NCBI GenBank assembly: GCA_017979445.1
Contig: CM030709.1
Span: forward strand, 1,116,001-1,180,000
Direction of reading: 5' to 3'
DNA length: 64,000 nt
From: Akebia trifoliata
Lineage: Eukaryota > Streptophyta > Magnoliopsida > Ranunculales > Lardizabalaceae
The position numbers and the translations under genes were made by a program. Position 1 is the stretch's first letter; the number at the start of each line of letters is the position of its first letter. A model generated the notes under the pieces. The model ran no database searches and was not told the DNA's origin. It saw only the letters and a list, made by a program, of their open reading frames with translations. Of this stretch, positions 23,559 to 36,039 are shown piece after piece.

Positions 23559-26500
23559 CCCCCAGTACGACTCCAAAGTAAGAGTCGTGGAAAGAGGGGA
23601 TTGCATGTGTCTTAGGGATTAGTTTGATACTCTTAAAAGCTCAGATACCTTGATTTTAGAAAAAATAATTATAATATGTATCATCCTCAAACAAATTAAT
23701 CTTCATGAAATTTATGTTCTCAGTCATTCCAACGGTAGATTGATGAAGAGCATTATCGATCGTATCTCTAAATTGGATCTTGTATTTATTTTGGAGTTGC
23801 CGAATATTTTGGTTTATATTGTGAAATCATAAGGGCATTTATTCAACCTTTACGATATCCCAAAATAAAAATTAAAATTAAAAAAATGATGAAAGCTAAA
23901 TACTTAATTATAACTTAAAAACCTTATTGAAGATTTTCTACATTTTGTGAGCTATCTTATAAAATGTGGCTTCACCAAGAAGCATAATTTTCTTGAGCAT
24001 TATCAAGAATAAATCTAACAGATAAGTAATAGGTTTTTGATGAAGGTGGCAACTTGCCAAGTTGGATAAAGTCTATGAGCAGGGGTGGAGCGAGAATTTT
24101 GTCTAAGTGCGGGAAACTAAAACCTTACAAATTTTAAAAATTCTTATGGGAGGCCATGCATCGTGTACCATTAATGTGTACAATATCCATAAACACGGGC
24201 AAACCAGCAAATCAATGATGGAAAATCAAGATCTAGTACTGAAATGTACAAAAGTATACTACTTCAAAAATTTGAATTTTTTTGACAATGTGAAACCAAG
24301 GACTTAAAAATTGACAAAGAGAGGGCCTTTCGGCCCCACTTTTTGAATGAGACAACGTGAATTTGCCTTGGATTCTGAAAAAAGGATAAAAGAAAATTTT
24401 TGGGATCCTAATTCACTAAGTGTTGAGTTTATGTTTCTAATCATTTTACCCACAGCGCATCTCAAGGTGACTTTGCGCCCTGAATTTCTAAGGGTGGGAC
24501 CGAATCAGAAGTGAGATCCAACTCTAAAGAGCATTACTTAAGGATATATCATTGACTTTTTCTTCCCTTTTTAATTCATCTCTGTTTGAAACTTCGAAGC
24601 CCTTTAATTTCTGTCGTCCTTTCTTTTTCTTCTTCTTTTGGTTTTTTGGATCAAGATAAGCATCTACTTTGCCAACTAGATTATGTTGTTTACAGGTAAA
24701 TTACAAAAGAAAATCAAATATGGACATATAGAACTACCCTTATGTACAAAAAATTGGCCTCGAAACTCATGAGTGATATATTTGTGTGGCTTAGAAAGTT
24801 GAAGAAAAGTTAGATCATCAACGTACCTTTTGGAGCGTTTTCTTGAAAAAACTATTCCTCTAGACTATAATTTTGGAATCAAAAGAGATATCCCATGTAA
24901 CAATTGTGAGCATCACTCAACGAGAGATAATTTGTGCCTCAAATAATATTAAATGATCACAATTTTATAGACATTATACAAAGGCATCAGATCCTTCATG
25001 TAAATCAAGACCTTTGCACATAAATTGTGACAATCTTAGGCACATTGAACATTAACCCTTTATGGGTTATAGGTAAGGTGACAAATCTATTCCTTCTCTA
25101 TGCGACGCTAACAAATCTAGTTATCAAAACACATCAAAATAAAGTTTGACTGAATGAGGAAGGAAATTGGACACTCGTCTTGTGCTGGGTGATTCATGTA
25201 GTGCCTTTGGGAGTAACAAAGCAGCCAAGTCCAACTTGGAGGAACTGAACCATTCGTCAGAAGCCTCATCCGGGGTGGAACCTAAGTGCATCTTCTAAAA
25301 ACTATGATTTGGCACTGGTCCCCCGCCTTTTTTTTTTCTTTCTAAAAGAAGGTTGCGCGCCTTATCTCTTCACACCTCTTTTTTCATTTTTAGGTAGGGG
25401 TGGGTCACTCTGTTGTATACAAATTCTCGGTCAGTTTAGCGAGTCATCCTTGGCGTTAGCCCTTGTCAAGCAATACAGGATGTCATGGCACATCACTAGT
25501 ATTTAACCGGATGGGCATATTACATTCTTCCCATTATAAATACACGATCAATCATACTACTACATGAATAACAAGGGCCTATTGAAAACTTTATTGAATG
25601 GAATCGATGCTCCATTTAAGTCATGAATCTAATAAATATTTTGGCTCAATACAATATAAATGGTAAATTAACTCTATGCCAAGTATTTGGTATCACCATC
25701 ATAAAATTCTTTTTTAAAAGATGTATTTTTCAATATGTTCTCACTAGCTCAATTTATATCGGTTTCAACATGGTCTCCTACTTTTCAGAGATTTCAATTT
25801 CCATATATAAATCATTTTCAAATGTGCATATCGTTTGTTTTTCATTCGACCTATCCAGACAATTTTAATCAACTTTTCTTTATTTTATCTCACATTAATA
25901 CAATGTCTAGATTCCTATAGTAATAATCATTCTGAGGAAGGACTGATAAAATAAGTGAAAAAGAGCAGTTTCATGGTTGCTAAAGTGTATACAAGCTGAC
26001 TTCGATTGAATTAACAGGGAAAAATATGAAGAGATTCCTTGACTAAAGATATATATATATCTTGATAGAGTTGCAAAGCTTTAAGGGGTACATAATATTG
26101 CCAATACAATAATCAGGCGCAAAGAATGGAAGAAGGGAGTATTCGGGTTAAGAATTAGGATTGATTTGTCAAAAAGGATTCTACTTAAAGTATAGGAGAA
26201 ACTCGAACGTTAGAGATTATGTAGGGAGAAAAGAAGAAAGACACAAGTCACACTCAGAACTCAACCCAAACCTGTGGCTTTTGTCAAGGACAATGTTCAA
26301 GAAAAGAGAAGGAAAAAAAAAACCCCTCAAAGCTTCCCTAAAATCAAAATATCAAAGGTTACCTGCCAAGGGTGCCAACATCCCACCCTATATGTAGAGT
26401 TGAGATCATAAGTGCGTTGGTTCCTTCGAACTTACAAACACATTAAAAACATCATAATTTATAACAATCTAAATCAACTAAACCTAAGAACTAGTTTTCT

Positions 26501-26728
26501 GATCTAGAAACTTAAAATACTTGACCAGTGGAAATCATGATCACAATAAAACAGAACAAAAAATAACAATCCAATATATATATATATAATACAAATTTAG
26601 TAGAAGTTGACTCACCTCCTTCCAAAAACATTCAAGCCGTAAGTTACCACCTTAAGCTAAACTTGCATCTTGATTCGGTGTAGCCTCTATCACATTCCTC
26701 CTCAATAGTTCCTATTTTGAAACCACTA
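23559..26728. other. Duplicated unit 1 downstream flank, no gene
   Basis: From about 23940 on this is paralogous to unit 2 (about 31400-31480 and 36100-39240). Shared phrases include TTGAGCATTATCAAGAATAA, GAGACAACGTGAATTTGCCT, AAATTGGCCTCGAAACTCAT-like and TCTCACATTAATACAAT. A truncated hAT-type MITE starts at 24080 (CAGGGGTGGAGC) with a preceding TCTATGAG. That octamer matches CCTATGAG at the right end of the 34034-36039 copy, so the insertion predates the duplication. Open frames here have no recognised domain. Confidence 0.55.
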
Positions 26729-27053
26729 TGTTGTACAAAGGAATATTTCTATCATATTTTAGGGTTACTAAAAGAAAATTATGTAATATTTTCTTTTCGA
26801 GTTTTTCAATTTTGGGGATTTCTATCTTAGGGGAGATAGCCATGTTTTAGCACCTCCCGATTTTATAAATAGAGATCTCTAGACCTATAAATTAAAACCT
26901 TGCGTGTTTTTTCTTGTACTATTCTCCTTTGATTACTTAGTGAAGAAAATTGGTTCTGATTCGTGGATGTAGGCACACAGCTGAACCACGTAAATCCTTG
27001 TTTTTTCGTGTCTGGTTTATTTGTTTTCTTTACTGCTTCGTTGTTTCACAAAC
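26729..27053 (+). repeat. Ty1-copia-like LTR remnant
   Basis: TGTTGTACAAAGGAATATTT at the start, TTTATAAATAGAGATC (TATA box) in the middle, and GTGGATGTAGGCACACAGCT then GAACCACGTAAATCC near the end, finishing TTTCACA. This is the normal order of a copia LTR. No target duplication found and no internal region adjacent. Confidence 0.5.
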
Positions 27054-27337
27054 ATAAATAGTTGTATCACAGTACACCTTATTACAATGTATCATACATA
27101 ATACTTATAGTGCATCATATAAATTGAACCCAGTTTTGATCAATTGGACAAAAAATTGGTTGGATTGTCAGGATCTTAAAACATTGTTTTATATTACCTA
27201 TATAATCTGTTGTGTTCCTCTTCTTTTTCAGTGAATTCATCTGCCAATAAAGAAGAAAGAAGAAAGATAGGAGGAAGAAATTATGTAAAGAAAAAGTCTA
27301 CAAATTCTCTCATTTGAATTTAACATGACGTTGAGCT

Positions 27338-30300
27338 TCAGTCATCGGCCGGCGTGCCTCGAACCCGAGCCTGTTGTTGCACCACCAACACCGATGCCAT
27401 GCCCTTGAAATCTGGTGAAGCTATTATATCTCCAATGACTCCAAGCTCTGGGTATTCACTCCATTCAGTGAGTCCCACAGTGAGTCGGGACTCCTCATGT
27501 CGTCTCCCAACCATGATTAGGTCATATGAATTCTCCATTGATCTAATAATACTAAGAAATCCAGACCCATCACTCACCTCTTCCTCTTGGTACCGAACCC
27601 TATCATTGTGCAAAGTACTGGTCTTAAAATTATCCAACATGTCGTTATCAAGCATCCTTGCCCCCACATTATCACCTAAACTGTCCTTGGAAGATACCCC
27701 AATAACAGTAAGGCTTATACTTGGTTTCTCTGCCATTCTTAATGCATATGACAATGCTTCTTGGTCATCAGAACCGCCAATGAAAAGAATGCCAACACGG
27801 TACAATGATGTGCTTTTTATCTGTGATGAGGAGGTGATGAAATGATTGTGATCGATAAGAATTCCCACGGAACAAGGGGCTTTATCGATTACATTGTTGT
27901 TGAGGTTCCTTATGGCAGTGGATGACTCAACCTTGCCTGTTGCCAACCATTGCCTATGAAATGATATGATTACAAAGGATGTCCTCTCCTCAAGAGCAAG
28001 CCAGCACACATCGTCGTGCATTGTAATAAAAGGAGCAATGCTGGTGAAAGCATCTACTGTGACAATTCCTTGATTTTGTTTCTCATAGTTTCTGAAGGTT
28101 TTGATGATGTATTCTGATGTAGTACATTTAGCGGAAGATCTAGTGTTTCTTCTGTGATGGATGAGTACAGAGGAATTACGACCTACAAGCTCGACAAGGT
28201 GGAGGACACAAACATTAATGGGGCTCTGCTTGGTAGGATTGGAGGCTTCAAGGAGTTTAATGATAGGTGGGACATTGTCTGGGGTGTGGACACAAGCAAG
28301 TATGCCGAGTCCTGTATTAGTTCCTGTGTGTAGGATGGTCCTTTTCTTGTATGTCAGGTATCTTCTCGATGGATCATAAAGATATCTCACGAGGGGTGCG
28401 GTAACCCCAGCCATAACCACAACCGATGTAATGGTAATTGCGAATACTTTCTGGGGGATCTCCTGCACACAAGTTAATTTTTAACTTTAAGCCATTTTAT
28501 ATAATAGAAAATGGCAAACCTCTCCTCCCCCTTGCCCCTTCCCTTAATGTGGAAAGAAAATAAAACATGCATAGTTGTACTGGTTTTGTCTTGTTAAAGT
28601 TATACTTGATCAAAGTCAATAAAATAACGGAGGATGCAAGTTAATTTTAAAATATCAGGAGGCACATCTTTTTCCCTCAAAAAACAAGGGAGGAAAGTCT
28701 TCTAAAAAAAATTCGACAAAAGATATAAGTTATATATCAATGATATTATAAGAGTATTAGATATGATTATATGAATCAATAAGGTGTATTGAGATACATC
28801 GGATCATGTTTTATTTATAGAGGTTAAGATAGAATTAGATTTGTTAGGGATGGAGTAAATAATATATATCGAGAGAAGAAATTCAATTATCATACTTCTT
28901 CTTATGACCTATCTATGGGAATTAGAGTACTAGATATGATGATTATGATAAGCTGTTATGGTGCACCAAAATGTTTATCATAAATTAGTAGTTAGAATTA
29001 CAAGTTATGCATTTAGCTATATATTTCTCTACTTAATGTAATCATAACAATAATCACTAATTACACAACTCCATCGAGGTGGGTAGGTGTACATTTGGGT
29101 GGTGCGTGCAGGCTCAAGCATGCTAATGCATTCAAATAAGTTAGATAGAAAAGCAAATAGAGATAGAAAAGTGCATAGTGTGTGTGTGTGTAATTAATTA
29201 TAATGTTGTACGTACATTAGAATGAAGATACCCATTGTATAGGGTGAGTTCAGTTATGCCTTTGGAGTTCATAATAAGGGCAAGCGAGATAGCATCTTGG
29301 AAGGGCATCCTAAAGTAGAGAGCAGGCAGTATGATCCCAATGCTCTTTGCCAAGAATGAGACAACGATGATTAATAAAACAAGGCACACAGTTGCCGCAT
29401 CTGGAAGGGAAAATTCTGTCTTCAACCCACAAGTAGCGAAAAAGATTTGCAAGAAAATTGCTGAAATACATGATTCAAGCTTCTCTTCTAAACAAGATCC
29501 TAAGGGAGGTCCATCTGGTATTGCCAAACCTAAGTAAAAGGGTAACAAGTAATAAGGAAAGCTTAAGATCTGACTAATAAGCCCAAACCCCAAGATCAAA
29601 ATTATAATACCAAAGATGTAGGATTCCTTTACTGGTTTTCCTTCTGGGGTGTGTTTGATTATCATTAATGACAGTTTACGCGTAGAATACAAACATAAAG
29701 CCATGTAGACAGCAGTCATTAACATAGACCTTATCGCAATGATTATCGACGTACTTTTGGCTGTTGTAATGACATCATTCAATATTCTCATGAACAAATT
29801 GCAAATCATAACTATCATAGACGAAGAAATGGATAAACGACCAAGCTCAGAATTTAGGATCTTAAGCTCAGCAAGAAAGCACGAAATAACAAGGACTGAA
29901 GATGAAGAATTTATTCTAGCTATGATGTCAAGCACGATGCTGAAATTTTGGTCCAAACCCAATAATTTACTAAGGTGATGGGCTAAAGTTTTACCCACTG
30001 TGTAAGGTAAGAAGAAGCATAAAACACTCATAGCTATGACCTTTTTCCCTGCTTTCAAAACCATGCTTATGTCCATTTTTACTCCATAAAGGAAGTGGAA
30101 GAACATTAATCCAAACATGGCAAATATTTCAAGTAACAATGTTCCCGAGCGAGGGAATAGAGACTCTCTGAATTTAAGGTATGAGCCGAGCAATGAAGGA
30201 CCAAGTATAAAACCAACCTGGTGGACATAAATCATCAGCCAAACACAATATCAGTACTACTCCAACAGGAAACAATAGCTCTTCCATCTTTTCTTATAAC

Positions 30301-30786
30301 AAACAAACCATATATAAAATAAAATAGAAGAGAATCAGGAAAGCGTTTATGTCATTTTGAAAGGATAATTTATCTATTTTCATTAAAAATTTCAACAAAA
30401 AAAAAAAAAAAACTTATTTGCAAAATTGTAAAAATTTTACGTTCTATAAATATTTTCAAATCATATTCTAATACATAATTTTAAGAAAAGCTATATACAT
30501 TGATGTGAAACACCCAATAATAAATAAATATGCCACTTACAACTATCTGTGAAACGATCAATGGCTGTCGAAAAGGCTTAAGAAGGAAGTGGATGGCATG
30601 TGAAATTATCATGATCAGACAGAGATTCAACATGAGAACAGGCATTGTGTATTCAAAAGGGTGATCACCAAACCAAACTCCCTTTGAGTTTATTTTAAAG
30701 GGATCAATGCAAATTTGATCATCAATTGTTCCATTGTTGAGATTGGCTTTTTCATGAGTAAATTTTGTAGGTATTGTTGCATTCAT
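27338..30786 (-). CDS. CHX: CHX15-like cation/H+ antiporter, copy A, 790 aa
   Basis: CPA2 family monovalent cation/H+ exchanger; CHX proteins generally act in K+ and pH balance of endomembranes or the plasma membrane. The CDS joins 30786-30541 (82 codons), 30217-29216 (334) and 28462-27338 (374 plus TGA); donors are GTAAGT and GTACGT, acceptors CAG, all phase 0. The start MNATIPTKFT leads to GVWFGDHPFEYTMPVLML, the usual CHX beginning. The exchanger domain (about residues 45-440) has [21 protein letters not shown] and [11 protein letters not shown] (Lys-401 kept); the soluble C-terminus has [41 protein letters not shown] and [12 protein letters not shown], closest to CHX15. Odd point: where CHX15 has Asn-Asp after the ELGR motif, this protein has Val-218 Met-219. 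The frame is otherwise intact and of normal length. Confidence 0.93.
30541..30546 (-). promoter_or_regulatory. Conserved exon 1 donor context, CHX copy A
   Basis: Exon 1 ends at 30541 with ATA GTT followed by GTAAGT (30540-30535), a consensus plant donor. The same position is used in copies B (48679) and C (58205, GTACGT), which fixes the exon structure of the whole array. Confidence 0.7.
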
Positions 30787-30877
30787 GGCTGAAGCTTGTG
30801 GTTGATACCTGTATAATGACACAGTTAAGAGAGATATATATCATTCGAAAAATTAAAGAGAGAGAGAGTATACTTGT

Positions 30878-30890
30878 CTATTTTTATATA
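30878..30890 (-). promoter_or_regulatory. Candidate TATA box of CHX copy A
   Basis: TATATAAAAATAG on the minus strand, about 100 bp upstream of the start codon. The homologous upstream of copy B is similar but interrupted by a TA run. Motif evidence only. Confidence 0.35.
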
Positions 30891-32580
30891 AACTATTAAG
30901 GTGGTATGTGCAAACCCACATATATCAAAAAGGGTTTATTTGTAAATTATAAAATTGATTAAGGGAATTTTGAAGATTACATGGTAAAAAAATATAAACA
31001 CGGAATTATAGGGTAGTGGCCTCTTACCTTTCAATTTGGTCCTTTAAACGTACGACTTTTGTTTTGGACCTAAAATATTTTATGGTGTCTAAAACATTTC
31101 ACTTTTTAAGGGGGTAATTAGGTCTTTCTCAAAATAGCGGTAATGGGATCCGTGTTTGATGCGAAGACTTCTTCGCATGGGAAAAGATCCTCGGGAGTTG
31201 TGCCAATCATCAAGACAGTTACATCCTTTAAATTTAAACTATTGATGACCGTCAATTTTCCAACACTTGATTAGTTAAATTTTTTTTTTTGTTTTTTCAA
31301 ATCTGATCTAAACAATAAGTAAGAAAGAGGAGTGAGTTGTTATTTGTATTCAATCTGATGTTCTATGGACTGTCACATTTTTCATATTTAAGTTTATATT
31401 GTGATCATACATGGTCTAGATTATTTTCTTGAGCATTATCAGGAATAAATCTACCACGTAAGTAATTGTGAATGGCATAAAATTGCCAAAAAGCAAGTAT
31501 TAAAAAAATAGGGTGATGACATCAACTCCAAAGTGCCTATGTTGCCAGACAAGTAAGTGTAAGATTGGGAACGGATCCTTTGTAGTGCTTTTTTTTTATA
31601 ATCTTGTAGTGCCCTGTAGCTCTTCTTCTACCGTCCATAAAATATCACTTTAAAAAAAAAAAAAAAAAATTCAAATGTCTTGTTCTTATGATTTGGAACA
31701 AATTTGAATTTTTTATTTTATTTAAAAAAAAATTCTTTTTTAACACGATCTGTGACAATTAAAATGGGCAGTCACTAATCTCCAATTTTTTAACACTTTT
31801 TAATGGTGTAGTTTAAATTTGTGGTTCACGTGACACTCTCTTAACCGTCAAAGTGCGCTACAAGGGGTCCGCTCTCGAATAAGACCATGGTCTGACTAAT
31901 GACAAGGCAGTGTCACCTGGTGATGTCATTTGGTGAAAAAGGAAGAGGGAACCTATTGAAGGGGCACATATCCTAACAAGAGACTAGCTAAGGGAGAGTG
32001 AGGTGGCATCTTAGCATATAGGCTTTCTCCTAGAAAAGTAGTGTTATGGTGTTACGGTTGTATTTTTTCGAAACGAGGTCGTGCGACGCAAAGGGGTGCT
32101 AATCCACAAGCAAGCTTGTAAAAATGATCGTACACCACAAACGTAACAAGCAAATAAGATAATAAGACAATACAAGGCAAAGCCTGAATATTGATTACAT
32201 GGTGCAACACGTTACAAAAATAAATAGATGTGTTACTAGCAATAAATGATTTATGACACGCGGGACATTCATGTAACTTAGCGCAAGGGCTTGAGTCAAC
32301 GTAGGTGTAGATCGGGGATTAAGAAGCACTAGACACCCTTCCTACAAAGAGTACGTTAAGTCTTTCCTAGGTTTTCAAAATGAAACATCAAAAGTGGAAG
32401 TCGATCATATTCCTTTATTACTAAATGTCATTTAGCTAACAGATATGTCCTAGCACGGAGTTGATATGACTTCATATTGAACCTTGCATAGTATTACATG
32501 GGTGCTTCCGGGTGACTTCGGGACGAGTTACACCTAAATCTAGGTGATAGAATGTATGGACGTCACATAATGTGCATAGA
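30891..32580. other. CHX A promoter side and unit 2 start, no gene
   Basis: 30830-31100 is alignable with 48960-49260 upstream of copy B (ACTTTTGTTTTGGACCTAAA in both), so the promoter was duplicated with the gene. From about 31400 the sequence resembles 23980 onward, marking the next duplicate. A small palindrome ATGCGAAGACTTCTTCGCAT sits at 31160-31179. 32040-32520 is unassigned. Confidence 0.5.
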
Positions 32581-33873
32581 TGATAAGGTCCCAATAATAT
32601 CATTTTGGGACCGTAATTTCACCGAGATTACCATCATATAAATACTAGTTCCCTTAAAATAATAATAAATTTTATTAAATCCCAAATTAATGTGACTAAT
32701 AATAGTTTGTTACTAATTTCAGGTGAAAAGGGCACATTCGGAAACCAACAAAAGAAATAACAATTATGGTTACAATACGCGGGCCGAAAGGAAGTTTCTA
32801 GAAAAATATCGATCGATTTGGGCGCCACGTCACCGCGCCGCGGCTAGCCATGACCGCGCCGCGGTCATTTTGAGGAATTTATCCTCGAGATTTTTACAGA
32901 AGCTTCGGTGGTTGTAACTGATTGGGTCATTTGAATCGAATTATCCGCTAAATCACCCCGATTACCCGAATAAGAACATTATAAAGTTGAGGGTTGATTT
33001 CAAAGAAGGGGTCCCCTCTTGGGTCCCTCTTAGGCTCTTTTCTTCTATAATTTTCTTTAGTTTCTTCTTTTAATTCTCTGTAATTTTTCCTTTTGGTGAG
33101 CTTTTGAGAGGAGTAAGAACATCAAGAGTAATCCATTAGCTTAATTGTAACTCTTTTGAGAGATCATCAAGGAAGGAATCAAGTTGCAACACTATTCTAC
33201 ATTTTCTTCTTCATCTATCATCTTCTTACTTTTATTATTGTTGCAATATGATCCTTGCGATGATTGGCTAGATCCTCTTTAGAGAGATCAAGGATGCCGG
33301 AGCAAGTTCATTCTACTCATGTTATTTCAATTCTATATTTCTGTGTTTAATGTTAAATCTATGAATCTCTTCATGATAAGATCATCTAACTCATGTTTCT
33401 AATTCAAGCTTTGATGAGTATTACTTAGATAAGTTCAAGAACACTCATGCTCTGTGATGAATGGAAGCATAAGTCGGATAATCTTGCCTAAATCAGAGAT
33501 CTTCATGGATACTTTTGAGTTCCAATCAATGGATACATCGAATCATCTTCCGATCCACGAGCAATGACTTGCTACGTGGATTGAGTCATATTTAGAATTA
33601 ATTAGCATTTTTGATGACTTGCAATAGTAGGCTTGAGCTCTCTATACCCTTTCTCACTAGTTTCAATTTCTCTTTTCTATTGTTAATTTTCATTTTCTAA
33701 TTTGCAACAAATCAATTCTGTTTTAAAATCAATTTGTTTCTAATTCTGTTTTGGACTTTTATCCGATTGAATCTTTGAATCCAAACTGTCCCTGTGGAAC
33801 GAATTCGACTTACCCAAAGTCTTAGTTTTAATCTCTATTTCTGCATTTATTTAGCAAGATCTACAACCGATCA
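32581..33873. mobile_element. Solo LTR 1, 1293 bp, with 5-bp TSD
   Basis: Begins TGATAAGGTCCCAATAAT and ends TACAACCGATCA, flanked on both sides by ATAGA (32576-32580 and 33874-33878). Contains GTCACCGCGCCGCGG GC blocks and CCCTGTGGAACGAATTCGAC near the end. A second copy of the same LTR is at 34329-35609 with its own target duplication, so these are two solo LTRs and not one element. LTR length and style suit Ty3-gypsy, but no coding domain is present to prove it. Confidence 0.88.
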
Positions 33874-34328
33874 ATAGACAAGGACATCTTAGGAAATTAT
33901 AAATACTCGAAAATCAGAGAGACAAATTTCGCAAGTCTTATCCATGCAAGTTGAATTATATTGTATTTGATCCAGTATAGTAATTATTTTTTAATTAACA
34001 TACCGAATTGCAAAGTCTGATAAAGTTCATAACCAGGGGTAGAGCCAGGATTTTGTTTAAGTGGGGGCAACTAAAACTTTACAAAATTAAAAAATTCTTA
34101 GAAGAGCAATAACAACATTTATTTTCTCTCATTGTTGTAAGTTGTAGTAGCATCTAAATTCTTATAATTTATAAAAATGTTCTTATGGGAAGTGGATCCT
34201 CTATATATCTTGGGGAAAAAAAAATTAACATCCTAGGTTCTTGTGATCATGATTTAAGATAAATAAATAAATAAATAACAGTTTTTTTTCCTCAAAATTC
34301 ATGTTTTTGAAAATGAACGGTTACCGAA

Positions 34329-35609
34329 TGATAAGGTCCTAATAATTTCATTTTGGGACCGTAATTTCACCAAGATTATCAAAAGTTTAAGTACTAGTTT
34401 CCTTAAAATAATAATAAATTTTATTAAATCCCAAATTAATGTGACTAACAATAGTTTGTTACTAATTTCAGGTGAAAGGGTACATTCGGAACAAAAGGTG
34501 TAACAATTACTGTTACAACATGGGAGCAAAAAGGAAGCATCCGGCAAAATCTCGAGGATTTTGGGCGCCACGTCACCGTGCCGCGGTTAGGCAAGACCGC
34601 GCTGCGGTGATTTCGAGGAATTTGTCCCCGAGATTTTCACAGAAGCTTCGATGGTTGTAACTGATTGGGTCATTCGAATCAAATTATCCGTCAAATCACC
34701 CTAATTACCCGAATACGAACATTATAAATTGGAAGGTGGATTTCATAGAAAGGGTCTTCTTCTCTTCTTCCATAATTTTTGGTTTTTCTTTCTTTAATTC
34801 TCTGTAATTTTTCTTTTATGAGAGTTCTTGAGTGAAGTGAGAACATCAAGAGTGATCTATTAATACTTTCTGTAATTCTTTTGGGAGTTATTAAAGAAGG
34901 ATTAAAATGCATCTTCTTCTTCACCTATCTTCTCCTTTATTTTGTTATTTTTCTGCAATTACAATGCTTGCAATGATTGGCTAAATTCTCATTAGAGAAG
35001 TTAAGGAAGCCATAGCAAATTAATCCCTCTAGTGTAGATTTAAATTCTTGTTTTGTTTACATGTTTTAATTTTGAAAATTCTGTTCTGATTAAGGTAATC
35101 CAGCTTATAATTCTGATCCAACTTAGATAGCCATTACTTAGATAAGTTCAAGAGTAGCTATGCTCTGTGAAAAATCAGAAGATAAGTTGGGCAATCTCAA
35201 TCATACTAGTGTTTTCATGAATATCTTTTGATAACTCTTAAGAATTTAATTGTTCCACCGTCCGATCCATGAGCAATGACTTGCTACATTTGCTACATGG
35301 ATTGAGTTATATTCAGAATTTCTCTACGTTATGGATTCATTGTAAAAGCTTACTTGATTTCTCTAATCTCTCTCTCTTAGATTTTCAATCTTTATTTTTT
35401 GTTTTTAATTTCAATTGCAAGTAATTTTTATTTCATTTGTGAAACAAATCAATTCTGTTTTAAAACCAATCTGTTTCTAACTCTGTTTTTTATTTTAACC
35501 GATTGAACATTTGAATCCAAACTGTCCCTGTGGAACGAATTCAACTTGCCCAAAGTCTTAGTTCACATCTTAATCTCTGCATTTATTTAGCAAGCTTTAC
35601 AACCGATCA
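34329..35609. mobile_element. Solo LTR 2, 1281 bp, same family as solo LTR 1
   Basis: TGATAAGGTCCTAATAAT to TACAACCGATCA, flanked by CCGAA (34324-34328) and CTGAA (35610-35614), a 5-bp duplication with one transition. It aligns along its whole length with 32581-33873. The imperfect duplication suggests it may be older than LTR 1. Confidence 0.85.
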
Positions 35610-35716
35610 CTGAACACCTAATATTTTAAGCATAGGATCTAAGTGTATGGCTGATGTCGCACTCTTTCTACTGTTGGATTTGTGCTACAGGAACCGTGTG
35701 CTATAGAGGATCCACT

Positions 35717-35992
35717 TACTACGTGAAAACTGAAAAATTCCACAGAAAAAATTGACGGGTTAAGGCCCACAGATTTTAGAACCTGAATTTTGAAGGTCTA
35801 AGACCGTCACAATTCTTGATGTTTCCCAGATTTGACGGTTTAGAATTGTCGAATTTCTCCCATCCTTCATTAATTTGATAGTTTCAACCCGTCGAAAATA
35901 AAAATTTGACGCCAATTCGACTCTTTTGTCCGTCGAATTTTATGAAATTTGATGGCCCAAGACAGTCAAATATGGGCTTTTTTCACATAGTG
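35717..35992. mobile_element. CACTA-type MITE, 276 bp, with 3-bp TSD
   Basis: Right end ...TTTTTTCACATAGTG is the inverse of CACTATGTGAAAAAA. The left end TACTACGTGAAAACTG matches with the first base mutated. Both sides carry ACT (35714-35716 and 35993-35995), the 3-bp duplication expected for CACTA. Inside are repeated TTTGACGG / CCGTCGAA motifs, like the subterminal repeats of this superfamily. Confidence 0.78.
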
Positions 35993-36039
35993 ACTTCGAG
36001 GGCAAGTGCTCCCATTGCTCACACTGTCATCTGCCCCTG

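Larger units (their letters stand above)
34034..36039. mobile_element. hAT-type MITE split by later insertions
   Basis: Left end CAGGGGTAGAGCCAGGATTT (34034), right end CATCTGCCCCTG (36039). The right flank CCTATGAG matches TCTATGAG at the left of the related fragment at 24080. Solo LTR 2 and a CACTA MITE lie inside, which explains the 2-kb span; the original element would have been a few hundred base pairs. Confidence 0.6.

Noticed and set aside
26161..26397. 78-aa plus-strand frame near CHX A
   Set aside because: No recognisable domain, no splice context, and it is not conserved in the paralogous unit 2.
32581..35609. The two TGATAAGG...CGATCA repeats as the LTRs of one element
   Set aside because: Each has its own 5-bp target duplication and the 455 bp between them belongs partly to a hAT MITE, so they are two solo LTRs.
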